Part shown: piece after piece, positions 25,664 through 33,747 of the stretch | How the letters are laid out: each line of letters begins with the position of its first letter | How positions within the stretch are numbered: position 1 is the stretch's first letter | NCBI RefSeq assembly: GCF_016745505.1 | Contig: NZ_JAERUC010000111.1 | Location: 1 to 64,000, forward strand | Source: Streptomyces silvae | GTDB lineage: Bacteria > Actinomycetota > Actinomycetes > Streptomycetales > Streptomycetaceae | Direction: 5' to 3' | DNA: 64,000 bases | The notes under the pieces: generated by a model | The model's input: the letters and a program-made list of their open reading frames with translations, nothing else | Told to the model about the DNA's origin: nothing | Databases searched by the model: none | Made by a program: the position numbers and the translations under genes

Positions 25664-25738
25664 ACGGCGGTCGGTGGCCGGGAATGGCGGTCGGTGGCCG
25701 GGAACGGCGGTCGGTGGCCGGGAACGGCGGCCGGTTCC
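25664..25738. repeat. 20-bp tandem repeat
   Basis: Three nearly identical 20-bp units beginning at 25664, 25684 and 25704 (ACGGCGGTCGGTGGCCGGGA with one A/T change), followed by a diverging partial fourth. They fill the gap between the convergent DUF3592 and immunity genes. Confidence 0.85.
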
Positions 25739-25765
25739 GCGGTGGTGCGCTTCGAAGGCCGACCG

Positions 25766-26494
25766 TCAGAGCTTGTCCCGGTCGCGGGGCGTGGCGAGTG
25801 GCTCCAGCGCGCCCGTTTCCCGCAGCGTCGCGTTGACGTCGATCACGGTCCCGGCCGACGCGGTCCGCGTGCCGCCCCGGGTCAGGTCGATGATCAGCCC
25901 GCCGTTCGCGACCGGGGTGTACGCACCCGGCAGCCCCTCCGGGGCGAGCGCGGCCCGCCGCTCGGAGAGGAACACCGCCCTGCCGCAGCGGGGGTCGGAG
26001 TTCTCCAGACCGAAGTGGTCCGCCACCGCCCTGTACAGCGCCTTGTCGTAGACCTGCCCGGCGTCGATGTCCCACTCCTCGCCGAGGACCGCCAGGATCT
26101 CGGGGGTGCGCCGGATGACGTCCGCGTCCTCGTCCACGGTGCGCGACCGGAACGAGACCGAGACGGAGTGGGTGACGTACGGCGACGAGCCCCCGGCGCG
26201 GAACGCCGACGTCACCTTCGCCGCACCCGCGTTGTGTGCCCACAGGGACGCCCCGTACCCCACCACGTCGAGGTCCGGGCCGGTGTTCTCCCGTACGACG
26301 TAGTCGGTCAGCGCGGCGACGGAAGGCGTCAGCAGCGGGTCGGCCGGAACACCGTCCCCCGCCTCGTGCCACCCGTGGAACGTCCCGGCGTCCAGCTCCC
26401 TCAGCCGCACCAGCGTGGCGTACCACCGCTCGGCGATCGCGGGCGGGCCCTCTTCGCGGACGCCCCAGAAACCGTTGACGACGACGTTCAGCAC
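25766..26494 (-). CDS. Imm52-like immunity protein
   Basis: A 242-aa cytoplasmic protein directly downstream of the nuclease-toxin gene. Motifs AERWYATLVRLRELD, TFHGWHEAGDG and ANGGLIIDLTRG match my memory of Imm52, an immunity family paired with Tox-REase-5 toxins. GTG 26494 was chosen because GAGGAG lies 6 nt upstream and the protein then begins LNVVVNGFWG; the open frame extends 16 codons further upstream, but that part is encoded by short tandem repeats. It should neutralise the toxin domain of the 839-aa protein in the producer and its kin. Confidence 0.8.
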   Translation of the reverse strand: MLNVVVNGFWGVREEGPPAIAERWYATLVRLRELDAGTFHGWHEAGDGVPADPLLTPSVAALTDYVVRENTGPDLDVVGYGASLWAHNAGAAKVTSAFRAGGSSPYVTHSVSVSFRSRTVDEDADVIRRTPEILAVLGEEWDIDAGQVYDKALYRAVADHFGLENSDPRCGRAVFLSERRAALAPEGLPGAYTPVANGGLIIDLTRGGTRTASAGTVIDVNATLRETGALEPLATPRDRDKL

Positions 26495-26595
26495 GACGCT
26501 CTCCTCGCCCTTCTCCACGCCCGCTTCCACGCCCGCTTCCACGCCTCTCCACGCCCTTTTCCATCGCGCAGCCGGTAGGCGCTCCCGCCGGAGCC

Positions 26596-29115
26596 TCAGC
26601 CCGTCACATCACCAGGCGTGTTGATGACCTTAACGTTGATGCCCCGCTCCTCGAAGAGGTCCCGCGCCGCCTCGGCGACGTCCGGATCGGACAGGTGCCA
26701 CTCGACGGGCTTGCCCCGGGCCGCGTCGACCTGCCGGGTCGCCTGATCCGCCCAGCGCTGCTGGACCTTCGGGGTGAGCTCCCCGGTCTCGGCGTTGTAG
26801 AAGTCCTTGCCCCGGTAGCCGTACTTGGCCTCCAGGTAGGTGCCCCTCGCGGCGTCCCAGCCGTCGAAGTCGACCGGCTTCCCCGTGAGCTTGTCGAGCG
26901 GGACCTGGTACTCCTTGCCGCGGGCCACCTTGGAGATCTGCTCCTGGTAGCGCGCGCCCATCTCGGTCGGGTAGTTCCAGACGCCAGGCTTGATCTTCGT
27001 CCAGGTGCCGGTGCCGCCGTCCTTCGAGCCGGCCCGGGGGTTCTTGAGATCCTTGTACCAGGCCGGTTTCGGCGCGTTCCTGGCCCGCTCGAGCTCCTTC
27101 TTCCGCTTGGCCTCGGCGGCGGCCTTCTTGGCCTCGTCGGCCTGCTTCTGCGCCTCTTCGGCGGCTGCCTTCTTCTCGGGGTCGACCTCGTCGCACCGCT
27201 CGGTACGGAACCCGACGCGCACCGAAGCGTGCGCGGCCGCCATGACGCCGGTACCGCTGCCGGGGACCCCGACCGTGCCGGTGCCGGTACGTGCGCCGGG
27301 ACGGCCGTTCCCGCCTGTCCCGCCGTCGCCACCATCGCCGTTGTCAGCGCCGTCGGCGTACGGAACGCGCAGGAGGCCGCCCAGTCCGACGGTGCAGCCG
27401 GTCAGGCCTGCCTCATCCGCCGCGTCGTCCGCGTGCTTCTGCGCGTCGGCGGCGGCCTTCTCGGCGCCCTCCACATCACCGGCCTTGGCGGCCTTCTTGG
27501 CCTTCGCCGCAGCCTCGGATGCCTTCTGGGCGACCTCGCCCAGCTTGCCGAGCTTGCCCAGTTTGCCGAGCTTCCCCACCTTGCCGACGAGCTTGGCCTC
27601 GCCGTAGCCGGGGATGAAGAGGGAGCCGATGTTCCACAGGCCGGTGCCGATGGCCTGGCCCTCGTTCCCGTCCTTCCACTGGTCGCGCACCTCGTCGCCG
27701 ATGAAGACGTCGTCGAGGACCTTCAGGCCGGTGCCGCCGCTGGCCTTGGTCCAGTCCCAGGCCGCCCCGAGGTAGTCACCGTCGGACCACTTGTCGCCGG
27801 CGCCCTTCGAGTCCTTGGACCAGGTGTCGCCGAGGCTCTTGCCGTAGTCCATGAGGCCGTTCCACGCCTTGACGGGGTGGATGACCGTGTCGAACGTGCC
27901 GGTGACGTCGCCCCAGAGGCCGTTGGCGAACACGCCGGTGAAGAACCCGCCGGTCTGGTGCCCGGCGCAGGAGAAGAACGCGCCCACGCCCGAGGTGCAG
28001 CTCTCGCCGCCCTTCTCGTCGTCGCCACCGCCGTCACCATCGCCCGGATCGCCGCCGTCCGCGCCGCCCGAGTCGTCCACGTCGTCGCCGCCGTCCCCGA
28101 CCTGCACGGCCCCGGGGTCACCGCTGGAGCCGCCGCTGACCTCGCCGCTGGAGCCGCCGGTTCCGCCGGAGCTGCCGGTCGCGTCGCCGCTGGTTCCGCC
28201 GGTTCCGCCGCTCGCCCCGCCGGTTCCGCCGGTTCCGCCGCTCGCCCCGCCGGTCGCCTCCCCGCTGGAACCGCCGCTCGCGCCCCCGCCGTTGGTGCCC
28301 GCGTCCGTACCGCCGGCGCCCGCGTCCGTACCGCCGGCGCCCGTACCCCCTGAGGCCGCGCCCCCGCTCGTCCCCGTACCGCCGGAATCGCCGCCCTCGG
28401 AACCGCCCTCGGAACCGCCATCGGTACCGCTCTCGGGCCCGTCGCCCGCGACAACCTCACCTCCGCCCGGCGCAGGGCACGCGCTGCCGGTCAGTTCGCA
28501 GATCGCACTGCGCATCCCCCCGGCCAGCTGGCCACCGATCCCGGTCGCCAGGAGGCCGCCGATGATCGCGACGACGATCACGATCAGGCCCAGGTACTCC
28601 GTCGCCGTCTGGCCACGGTCCCGGCGCCACCGGATCATCCGCGCGAGGCTGAACGGCCGGTGCGCGACGCGCTGCGCGACCGGCACATCGAACCAGTCGC
28701 GCGAGCTACGGCGCAGCAGCAGTATCAGGCCCACGACCGGAATCACCAGCTGCGGTACGCCCCGCGGGTCGCCGTCCCCGCCCAGTGTCGCCAGCGCGCC
28801 GAGCAGGAACCACGTGTGTACGGCGACGAGCCCGCGCCAGATCCAGATGTCCCCGGAGCGTACGTACGCCGACAGCGCGAGGCCCGCCGCGCCTGGCAGC
28901 GCCGCGTACAGCAGGAGCCCGAGCAGCTCACCGTCGATGGCGTCGAGCGACGCGGCCTGGAGGAGTACGCCGACGCCCCCGACGACCGTGAACACGAACA
29001 GTGTGCGGACGAGGAGCAGCACCACCCGGAGCGGCCGTGGCAGCGGGACTCCACCCGCCGGAGCCGGCAGCCCGCCGATGCCCCCCGATGCCGCAAATCC
29101 CCCTGTACCAGACAC
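26596..29115 (-). CDS. Membrane/Flp-pilin-like/Tox-REase-5 fusion toxin
   Basis: An 839-aa polymorphic toxin. Residues 28-135 contain several membrane helices. RDRGQTATEYLG has G168 at -1 and E173 at +5 of a Flp-type prepilin helix. A Gly/Ser/Thr linker (about 225-350) follows, then a middle region with an Ala/Lys coiled coil (about 525-580). The C-terminal 130 residues contain FDGWDAARGTYLEAKYGY, the D..ExK core of the Tox-REase-5 restriction-endonuclease-like fold. GTG 29115 was chosen because the predicted transcript starts near 29158, downstream of the alternative ATG at 29166. The next gene is Imm52-like. Confidence 0.85.
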   Translation of the reverse strand: MSGTGGFAASGGIGGLPAPAGGVPLPRPLRVVLLLVRTLFVFTVVGGVGVLLQAASLDAIDGELLGLLLYAALPGAAGLALSAYVRSGDIWIWRGLVAVHTWFLLGALATLGGDGDPRGVPQLVIPVVGLILLLRRSSRDWFDVPVAQRVAHRPFSLARMIRWRRDRGQTATEYLGLIVIVVAIIGGLLATGIGGQLAGGMRSAICELTGSACPAPGGGEVVAGDGPESGTDGGSEGGSEGGDSGGTGTSGGAASGGTGAGGTDAGAGGTDAGTNGGGASGGSSGEATGGASGGTGGTGGASGGTGGTSGDATGSSGGTGGSSGEVSGGSSGDPGAVQVGDGGDDVDDSGGADGGDPGDGDGGGDDEKGGESCTSGVGAFFSCAGHQTGGFFTGVFANGLWGDVTGTFDTVIHPVKAWNGLMDYGKSLGDTWSKDSKGAGDKWSDGDYLGAAWDWTKASGGTGLKVLDDVFIGDEVRDQWKDGNEGQAIGTGLWNIGSLFIPGYGEAKLVGKVGKLGKLGKLGKLGEVAQKASEAAAKAKKAAKAGDVEGAEKAAADAQKHADDAADEAGLTGCTVGLGGLLRVPYADGADNGDGGDGGTGGNGRPGARTGTGTVGVPGSGTGVMAAAHASVRVGFRTERCDEVDPEKKAAAEEAQKQADEAKKAAAEAKRKKELERARNAPKPAWYKDLKNPRAGSKDGGTGTWTKIKPGVWNYPTEMGARYQEQISKVARGKEYQVPLDKLTGKPVDFDGWDAARGTYLEAKYGYRGKDFYNAETGELTPKVQQRWADQATRQVDAARGKPVEWHLSDPDVAEAARDLFEERGINVKVINTPGDVTG
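28080..28460 (-). repeat. Low-complexity Gly/Ser/Thr/Ala linker repeats
   Basis: Short direct repeats (CCGCCGGTTCCGCCGG-like, GTCCGTACCGCCGGCGCCC twice) encode the flexible linker of the nuclease toxin. Repeat number could vary between strains and set the reach of the toxin domain beyond the pilin segment. Confidence 0.75.
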
Positions 29116-29192
29116 TCCGGCCCCCAACCAGGCGCTGCATGGCGAGAGTTCACCCGCCCGGTCCATCGGACCACGGCGGGGTGGCCGAAAGC

Positions 29193-29210
29193 ATGGGCCC
29201 CAGGGCCCAA
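29193..29210. promoter_or_regulatory. Palindromic operator copy 6 (nuclease-toxin gene)
   Basis: ATGGGCCC-CA-GGGCCCAA. On the minus strand TCCGAT (29170-29165), a weak -10 match, starts 23 nt from the operator edge, the same distance as in the other copies. It lies between the toxin gene and the divergent DUF559 gene and could affect both. Confidence 0.6.
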
Positions 29211-29268
29211 AAGAGCCGGTTATCCACAGCCTTGTGCGGCTCTCGCCCGGATCATGGATCGTTGACCC

Positions 29269-30258
29269 ATGAGCCGTACGGAAGCCTGGAGCCCGCCGCG
29301 CGCACAGGAGACGCGCCCCCGGCGCCGTGACCGCGAGTTACGGGAGCTGGGCGCCCTGGCCTCCGGCGGCATCCTCCTCGTCGCGGAGGCGGTGGAGGCC
29401 GGCTGGCCGCCCCGCCTGCTGAACCGGCGCCTGCACACGGGCGGCTGGCAGCGGGTCCATCAGGGCGCGTGGGCGGCTCCCGGCCGGCTGGTGGACTGGC
29501 TGACCCGCGCCTGGGTCGCGCAGAAGCTGCAGCCGCAGCTGGTCTGCAGCCACCGGACCGCTGCCGCACTGCACCTGGTGGAGTTGCTGGGACGGCCGTG
29601 CGCGGAGGCCCAGTTCACCGACCCGCGCCGTGGTGTGTACCGCCGCCCGGGCATCCGCGTGCACTGCGCGGCACTCGGCCCCGCCGACCGGACGGTGCGG
29701 CGGGGGCTGTGCACGACCAGTCCGGCCCGCACGGTCGGCGACCTCATACGGTGCCTCCCGCGCGACGAGGCCGTCACCGCCGCGGACTCGGCGCTCAGCG
29801 CCCGTACGGTGCGCGGGGTCCGGCGCCCCCCACTGCTCGACGCGGCCGCCCTGCGGACCGAGTTGGCCACCCACCGCGCGGGCGCCGCCCGCGCCCGTGC
29901 CTGGCTGCCCCTTCTCGACCCCCGGTCCGGCTCCCCCGCCGAGACCGTCGCGCGCCTCCGCCTGCACGACGCGGGCCTGCACCCCGCGACCCAGGCCGTC
30001 CTCCGCACCCCGTCGGGCCGCACTCTGCGCCCCGACTTCCTGTTCCCCGCCCAGGGCCTGGTGGTCGAGGTCGAGGGCTGGGCCTTCCACGGGTCACGCG
30101 AGGCCCACGCCGCCGACCTGCGCCGCTTCAACGCGCTGCAGAGCTGCCCGGAGGTCCGCCGCATCCTGCGGTTCACGGCCAACGAGGTCTTCCACCACCC
30201 GGCCCGCTTCATCACCGAGGTCCGCGCCGCCCTGGCGCTGGCCGGATTGGAGGACTGA
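29269..30258 (+). CDS. AbiEi-like antitoxin domain/DUF559 (Vsr-like nuclease fold) protein
   Basis: A 329-aa protein. The N-terminal half resembles the winged-helix AbiEi antitoxin domain (LLNRRLHTGGWQRVHQGAWAAPG). The C-terminal 100 residues are DUF559, a very-short-patch-repair endonuclease-like PD-(D/E)xK fold with LRPDFLFPAQGLVVEVEGWAFHG and a later RRILRFTANEVFHHPARF. This fusion is common in Actinobacteria as a stand-alone gene and its role is unknown. ATG 29269 has no strong ribosome site. Confidence 0.8.
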   Translation: MSRTEAWSPPRAQETRPRRRDRELRELGALASGGILLVAEAVEAGWPPRLLNRRLHTGGWQRVHQGAWAAPGRLVDWLTRAWVAQKLQPQLVCSHRTAAALHLVELLGRPCAEAQFTDPRRGVYRRPGIRVHCAALGPADRTVRRGLCTTSPARTVGDLIRCLPRDEAVTAADSALSARTVRGVRRPPLLDAAALRTELATHRAGAARARAWLPLLDPRSGSPAETVARLRLHDAGLHPATQAVLRTPSGRTLRPDFLFPAQGLVVEVEGWAFHGSREAHAADLRRFNALQSCPEVRRILRFTANEVFHHPARFITEVRAALALAGLED

Positions 30259-30560
30259 CGTACGGAGACGGGCGGGCGAGCGGGACCGGGCGGAGGCCCT
30301 TCGGTGGGGCGGCATACGGATTCGCCGACTGCTGGAGCGTCTCGCGCGCAAGCGCGCACAGCGGCGGCAACGGCGGGGGTGGGCAGCAGGCCCGTCGCCA
30401 CCCGCGGGTCCCCAGCCGCCGGGGGCTCCGGGCCGCCCCTCCCCCGCGCAGGGCCCGCAGAGCAGTGCTACGGAGGGAGAACTGCGAAAGTATTAGGGGT
30501 TTCGGCACTTCGCGAACAATCCCCCCTGAAGCGCTCGGTCCGAAGTCCCTGTGCTTTCAG
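30259..30560. other. Convergent intergenic region, nothing recognised
   Basis: About 300 bp between the stops of the DUF559 gene and the ATPase gene. No convincing gene, repeat or hairpin terminator was found; short open frames here have unsuitable composition. Confidence 0.5.
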
Positions 30561-31031
30561 TTACTGGGGCAGCACCACCCACGAGGTCACCCCCGTGTCC
30601 CGGGCGTGGGCGGCGCGGAGGCCCCAGTCGCCGCCCCAGTCGTCGACGACGGCCGCCAGCAGCCAGAGGGCCCGGCGGCGCCGGACCTCGCAGAGGGCGA
30701 GGGTGTCCGGGTCCGTGTGGTGGGGGTGCTGGTCCCGGAGGACCAGGCGGAGGGTGCCGTCGCGGCGGCGCAGCGAGAGGTAGAGGTCGCGGCCGGGGGT
30801 CAGCGCCGCGTTGAGGGCGATGAGTTCGGTCACGACGTGCGTGACGGGCCAGGTATGGGACCGGAGCCCGTGCGCGGAGAGCGCAGCAGTGACCGCGTGC
30901 CGCCCGACGGAAGCGCTCCGGGGGTTGCCGGGCAGCGTGAGGCTGAGGACGAGCCCTGGGGGCGGGTACGGGGGCTGCGCCCTCGCGGGGCACAGGGCGG
31001 TGCGTTGGGGTGGGGGTGAGTACGGGTGCAT
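30561..31031 (-). CDS. ATP-binding protein (RsbW/anti-sigma-like GHKL fold)
   Basis: A 156-aa protein of the small actinobacterial HATPase_c family. PGNPRSASVGRHAVTAAL precedes the N-box region THVVTELIALNAALTP; the D-box (VLRDQHPHH) is degenerate. Such ATPases occur divergent from XRE-DUF397 pairs in Streptomyces, as here, and resemble anti-sigma kinases. ATG 31031 follows GGGAG. The N-box asparagine pair is altered (ELIALNA), so kinase activity is doubtful. Confidence 0.75.
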   Translation of the reverse strand: MHPYSPPPQRTALCPARAQPPYPPPGLVLSLTLPGNPRSASVGRHAVTAALSAHGLRSHTWPVTHVVTELIALNAALTPGRDLYLSLRRRDGTLRLVLRDQHPHHTDPDTLALCEVRRRRALWLLAAVVDDWGGDWGLRAAHARDTGVTSWVVLPQ

Positions 31032-31308
31032 GGGTGACTCCCGGGTGCGAGGGCCGAGTTGACGGTCACCGCCGCTGCGGCCGAGCTGTGGCCTGTCTCC
31101 CTGACGCGGACCCGCCCCTCCCAGGGCAGGAGTTACGGGCAGGACCGCGCGATGCACTTCGGCTGGGCGCGCAGTGGTTGCGGTGCGCTGCTCACTGTAA
31201 TGAGCGTGGGGCAAAATTGCCCTCGCCAAGGGAGAAGTGAACCCTTTCGTGGAAGAGTCGCGTGGGCAGGCGGCAGACTGCCGGGGACCGCATGCGGAGA
31301 GGAACGGT
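31032..31308. promoter_or_regulatory. Divergent promoter region of the WhiJ-like trio
   Basis: 277 bp between the ATPase and XRE genes. GGGCAA-AA-TTGCCC at 31209-31222 is a 6-2-6 inverted repeat in the only AT-rich patch, and is a candidate site for the XRE regulator. Confidence 0.45.
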
Positions 31309-32160
31309 ATGGCAGCGAGGACGTCCCCCACCGAGCGCCAGAGGCGACTTGGGGCGGAGCTGCGGAGAATGCGCACGTCAGCCGACGTCTCGGCCGAGTT
31401 CGCGGCGGGGCTCCTCGGCGTCGACCGGGGCAAGATCTCGAACATCGAGTCGGGTGCGCGGCCCATCAGCCCGGACCGATTGCGCACCCTGGCCTACAAC
31501 TGCGCCTGTACGGACGACACGTACGTTGACGCGCTCGTAGAGATGGCGCAGCCCCATGGCCGGGGCTGGTGGGAGAAGTACCGGGGTGAGCTGCCGCAAG
31601 GACTGCTGGACATCGCAGAGTTGGAGGCTCACGCCCTGCGTATGCGAGCGGCCTACGCGATGCACATGCCTGGCCTGCTTCAGACGGCCGACCACGCGCT
31701 GGCCCTGTTCCGTGTGGTCATTCCCCAGCTGCCGGAGCGCGAGATCGCCCTGCGCCTGGCCCACCGTGTGGAGCGTCAAGCCGTACTCGACGGCGATGCG
31801 TCGCCTCCGTACACCGCCGTCGTCCACGAAGCGGCTCTGCGCATGCAGTTCGGCGGCCGTGACGTGGCGCGTGCCCAGCTCGGGAACCTGTTGGAGAAGT
31901 CCGAGCAGCCCAACATCACTCTGCTGGTCATCCCCTTCGTCGCGGGGTCGTTCCCTGGCGCCGGGCAGACGGTTCTGTACGCCGAAGGAGCGGCGCCGCA
32001 GCTGGACACCGTCCAGATCGACAACTCGCACGGCCCGGTCTTCGTCCACTCCGAAGCCCAGCTGGCGAAGTACCGGGCGCACCTGGACTGGATGGAACGC
32101 ATCGCCCTGCCGCCTCGCGAGTCGAGGGACTTCATCCGCGCGATCGCGCACCAACTCTGA
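31309..32160 (+). CDS. XRE family regulator with DUF5753 (WhiJ-like)
   Basis: A 283-aa regulator. The N-terminal helix-turn-helix spans about residues 12-65 (LGAELRRMRTSADVSAEFAAGLLGVDRGKISNIESGARP). DUF5753 follows from about residue 95 (YAMHMPGLLQTADHALALF, AVVHEAALRMQFGGRDVARAQLGNLLE, VTLLVIPF-like). The WhiJ family includes developmental regulators of S. coelicolor. ATG 31309 has GAGAGG 6 nt upstream. The DUF397 gene follows after 11 nt, the standard pairing. Confidence 0.9.
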   Translation: MAARTSPTERQRRLGAELRRMRTSADVSAEFAAGLLGVDRGKISNIESGARPISPDRLRTLAYNCACTDDTYVDALVEMAQPHGRGWWEKYRGELPQGLLDIAELEAHALRMRAAYAMHMPGLLQTADHALALFRVVIPQLPEREIALRLAHRVERQAVLDGDASPPYTAVVHEAALRMQFGGRDVARAQLGNLLEKSEQPNITLLVIPFVAGSFPGAGQTVLYAEGAAPQLDTVQIDNSHGPVFVHSEAQLAKYRAHLDWMERIALPPRESRDFIRAIAHQL

Positions 32161-32171
32161 GGAGAAGACGC

Positions 32172-32363
32172 ATGTCGGACGTCCAGTGGGAAGACCCGTT
32201 CTGCGGTGAAGGAAACTCCTGCTTCCGCATAGGGACCGATGCGGAAGATAACGGGTACGTCGCCCTCGTGGGGGCGGAGGATCGTTACCTCACCGACAGC
32301 CGAGAAGCCCTCCAGCAGATGATCCGGGACATCAAGGCCGGCAAGGCCGATCACCTGCTGTAG
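32172..32363 (+). CDS. DUF397 domain protein
   Basis: A 63-aa small acidic protein with the DUF397 pattern (CFRIGTDAEDNGYVALVG near the middle, then a C-terminal helix SREALQQMIRDIKAG). DUF397 proteins pair with WhiJ-type XRE regulators and behave as antitoxin- or antagonist-like partners in known cases. GGAG lies 7 nt upstream of the ATG. The last 13 bp overlap the 3' end of the convergent secreted protein gene. Confidence 0.85.
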   Translation: MSDVQWEDPFCGEGNSCFRIGTDAEDNGYVALVGAEDRYLTDSREALQQMIRDIKAGKADHLL

Positions 32364-33646
32364 GCGGCGTTCCCCTCCGCATGCCCGACGGCCGGGCGCC
32401 TGCGACGGCTCACGAGCTGCCAGGCGCCCAGGCCCAGGACCAGCACCGTGCCGAGGCCGATCCCCGCGAACCCGATCGCCCGCATGGTGGAGTTCGGACC
32501 GCTGCCGGGGACGCTGCTCCCGAGCCCGAACCCGGCCGCCTCCGCGTCACCGTCGTACGGGGGTCCCTGCTTCGCCGTGCCCTCGACACCGACGTTCAGC
32601 GTCATGGGGACGCTGCTGGGCACCTTGGGGTCGAGGGTGACCTGGACGTAGTACCAGCCCTGGAACCGCATCGCCGCCGCCCCGTCCGTCCCCGCCTCGA
32701 ACCGGTTCGCGTACGCGGCCGGGGCCGTCCCGAGGTCGACCCCGGTGGGCGCGCCCGTGTAGCCGGTGCTCTTGTCGGCGACGGGGCCACGGGCGGTGTT
32801 GTACAGCGAGAGGCGCAGCCCGTTGACGGTGAAGAACGACGCGTCCGAGGTGGCGTTGGCCAGCTGGGCCCGCAGGAAGAGCTGCTGGCCCCAGGCGACG
32901 GGCACCCGGTAGAAGCGGCTCTCGCCAGGCCGGATGTCGTCCCTCCAGGCGCCGCCTTCCACGGCTGCCGCGTCGTTGAACCCCGTGCCGCCGCTCACCT
33001 TCTGCGGAGAGCCGCCGCTCGGCGACGGGGCCTTCGAGCTCCAGCCGGTCGGGGCCCCGGGCTGATCGGCGCCGGGCTTGAGGCCGGGCTCCGCCATGTA
33101 CGTCAGCTCGATCGGCCACTTCGCTCCGCCGCCGGCCTTCGTACCCGCCCAGGCCACGGTGTAGAGGTAGTCCCCGGCCTCCTGGCACGGTGTGGTGCTG
33201 TCCTTGATGCGCCGCGACGCGTAGCTCGCGATCGTACGAGCGGTCTCGCCCCCGAAGTACGCGGCCGGGCTGGACCCGCACGTCGTGCCGTCGGGGGAGG
33301 TCAGGGTGACCTGGATGCCGTCGAGGATGGCGCTCTTGCTGCCGGGGGGCGGGGCGAGCACGGTGGAGACGTACGCGTGGGACGTGTCGTCCAGCCGGAC
33401 CCGGTAGTACTTCTTCTCGCCCGGCGCGATGGTGTCCGAGTAGATCTTCGCCCGCTCCAGCTCGGGGCCGTCCACGCTCGACTCCGCGCCGGTGACCGGC
33501 ACCGATCCCTCAGCCGGCCGGTACGAGCGGGCCGCGCCTCCCGGGGCGTCGTCCGCACGGGGCGCCGCCGTCGCGGCGCTCGGCAGCAGCAGGACACAGA
33601 GTGCTGCCGCCACCCCGGCGGCGGCACCGCCTCGGGGCCTCGACAC
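32351..33646 (-). CDS. Secreted, C-terminally membrane-anchored protein
   Basis: A 431-aa protein with a signal peptide (residues 1-27, ending SAATAA), an extracytoplasmic body with two similar halves (each with a PGEKKYYRV or PGESRFYRV motif and TSDASFF/TSHAYVS strands), and a C-terminal helix with basic tail (IGLGTVLVLGLGAWQLV then SRRRR). The duplicated motif looks like a peptidase-pre-C-like beta sandwich. It is the last gene on this strand of the pilus island, 101 nt after the OmpA gene, and may support surface assembly; no function is known. Confidence 0.8.
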   Translation of the reverse strand: MSRPRGGAAAGVAAALCVLLLPSAATAAPRADDAPGGAARSYRPAEGSVPVTGAESSVDGPELERAKIYSDTIAPGEKKYYRVRLDDTSHAYVSTVLAPPPGSKSAILDGIQVTLTSPDGTTCGSSPAAYFGGETARTIASYASRRIKDSTTPCQEAGDYLYTVAWAGTKAGGGAKWPIELTYMAEPGLKPGADQPGAPTGWSSKAPSPSGGSPQKVSGGTGFNDAAAVEGGAWRDDIRPGESRFYRVPVAWGQQLFLRAQLANATSDASFFTVNGLRLSLYNTARGPVADKSTGYTGAPTGVDLGTAPAAYANRFEAGTDGAAAMRFQGWYYVQVTLDPKVPSSVPMTLNVGVEGTAKQGPPYDGDAEAAGFGLGSSVPGSGPNSTMRAIGFAGIGLGTVLVLGLGAWQLVSRRRRPAVGHAEGNAAYSR

Positions 33647-33747
33647 GATTCCGATTCCTCTCGTCGGGCGCGGTGGCCCCGTTCGTACGGGGTCCGGTGC
33701 CCGACCCTACGGCCGCTGGCACCGAACCCCCAGACTGCGTGTCGACT

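Noticed and set aside
25664..25738. CRISPR-like repeats
   Set aside because: The units are contiguous 20-bp tandem repeats with no spacers.
26495..26542. N-terminal extension of the Imm52-like protein to 26542
   Set aside because: The extra codons are encoded by short tandem repeats, and a strong ribosome site supports GTG 26494.
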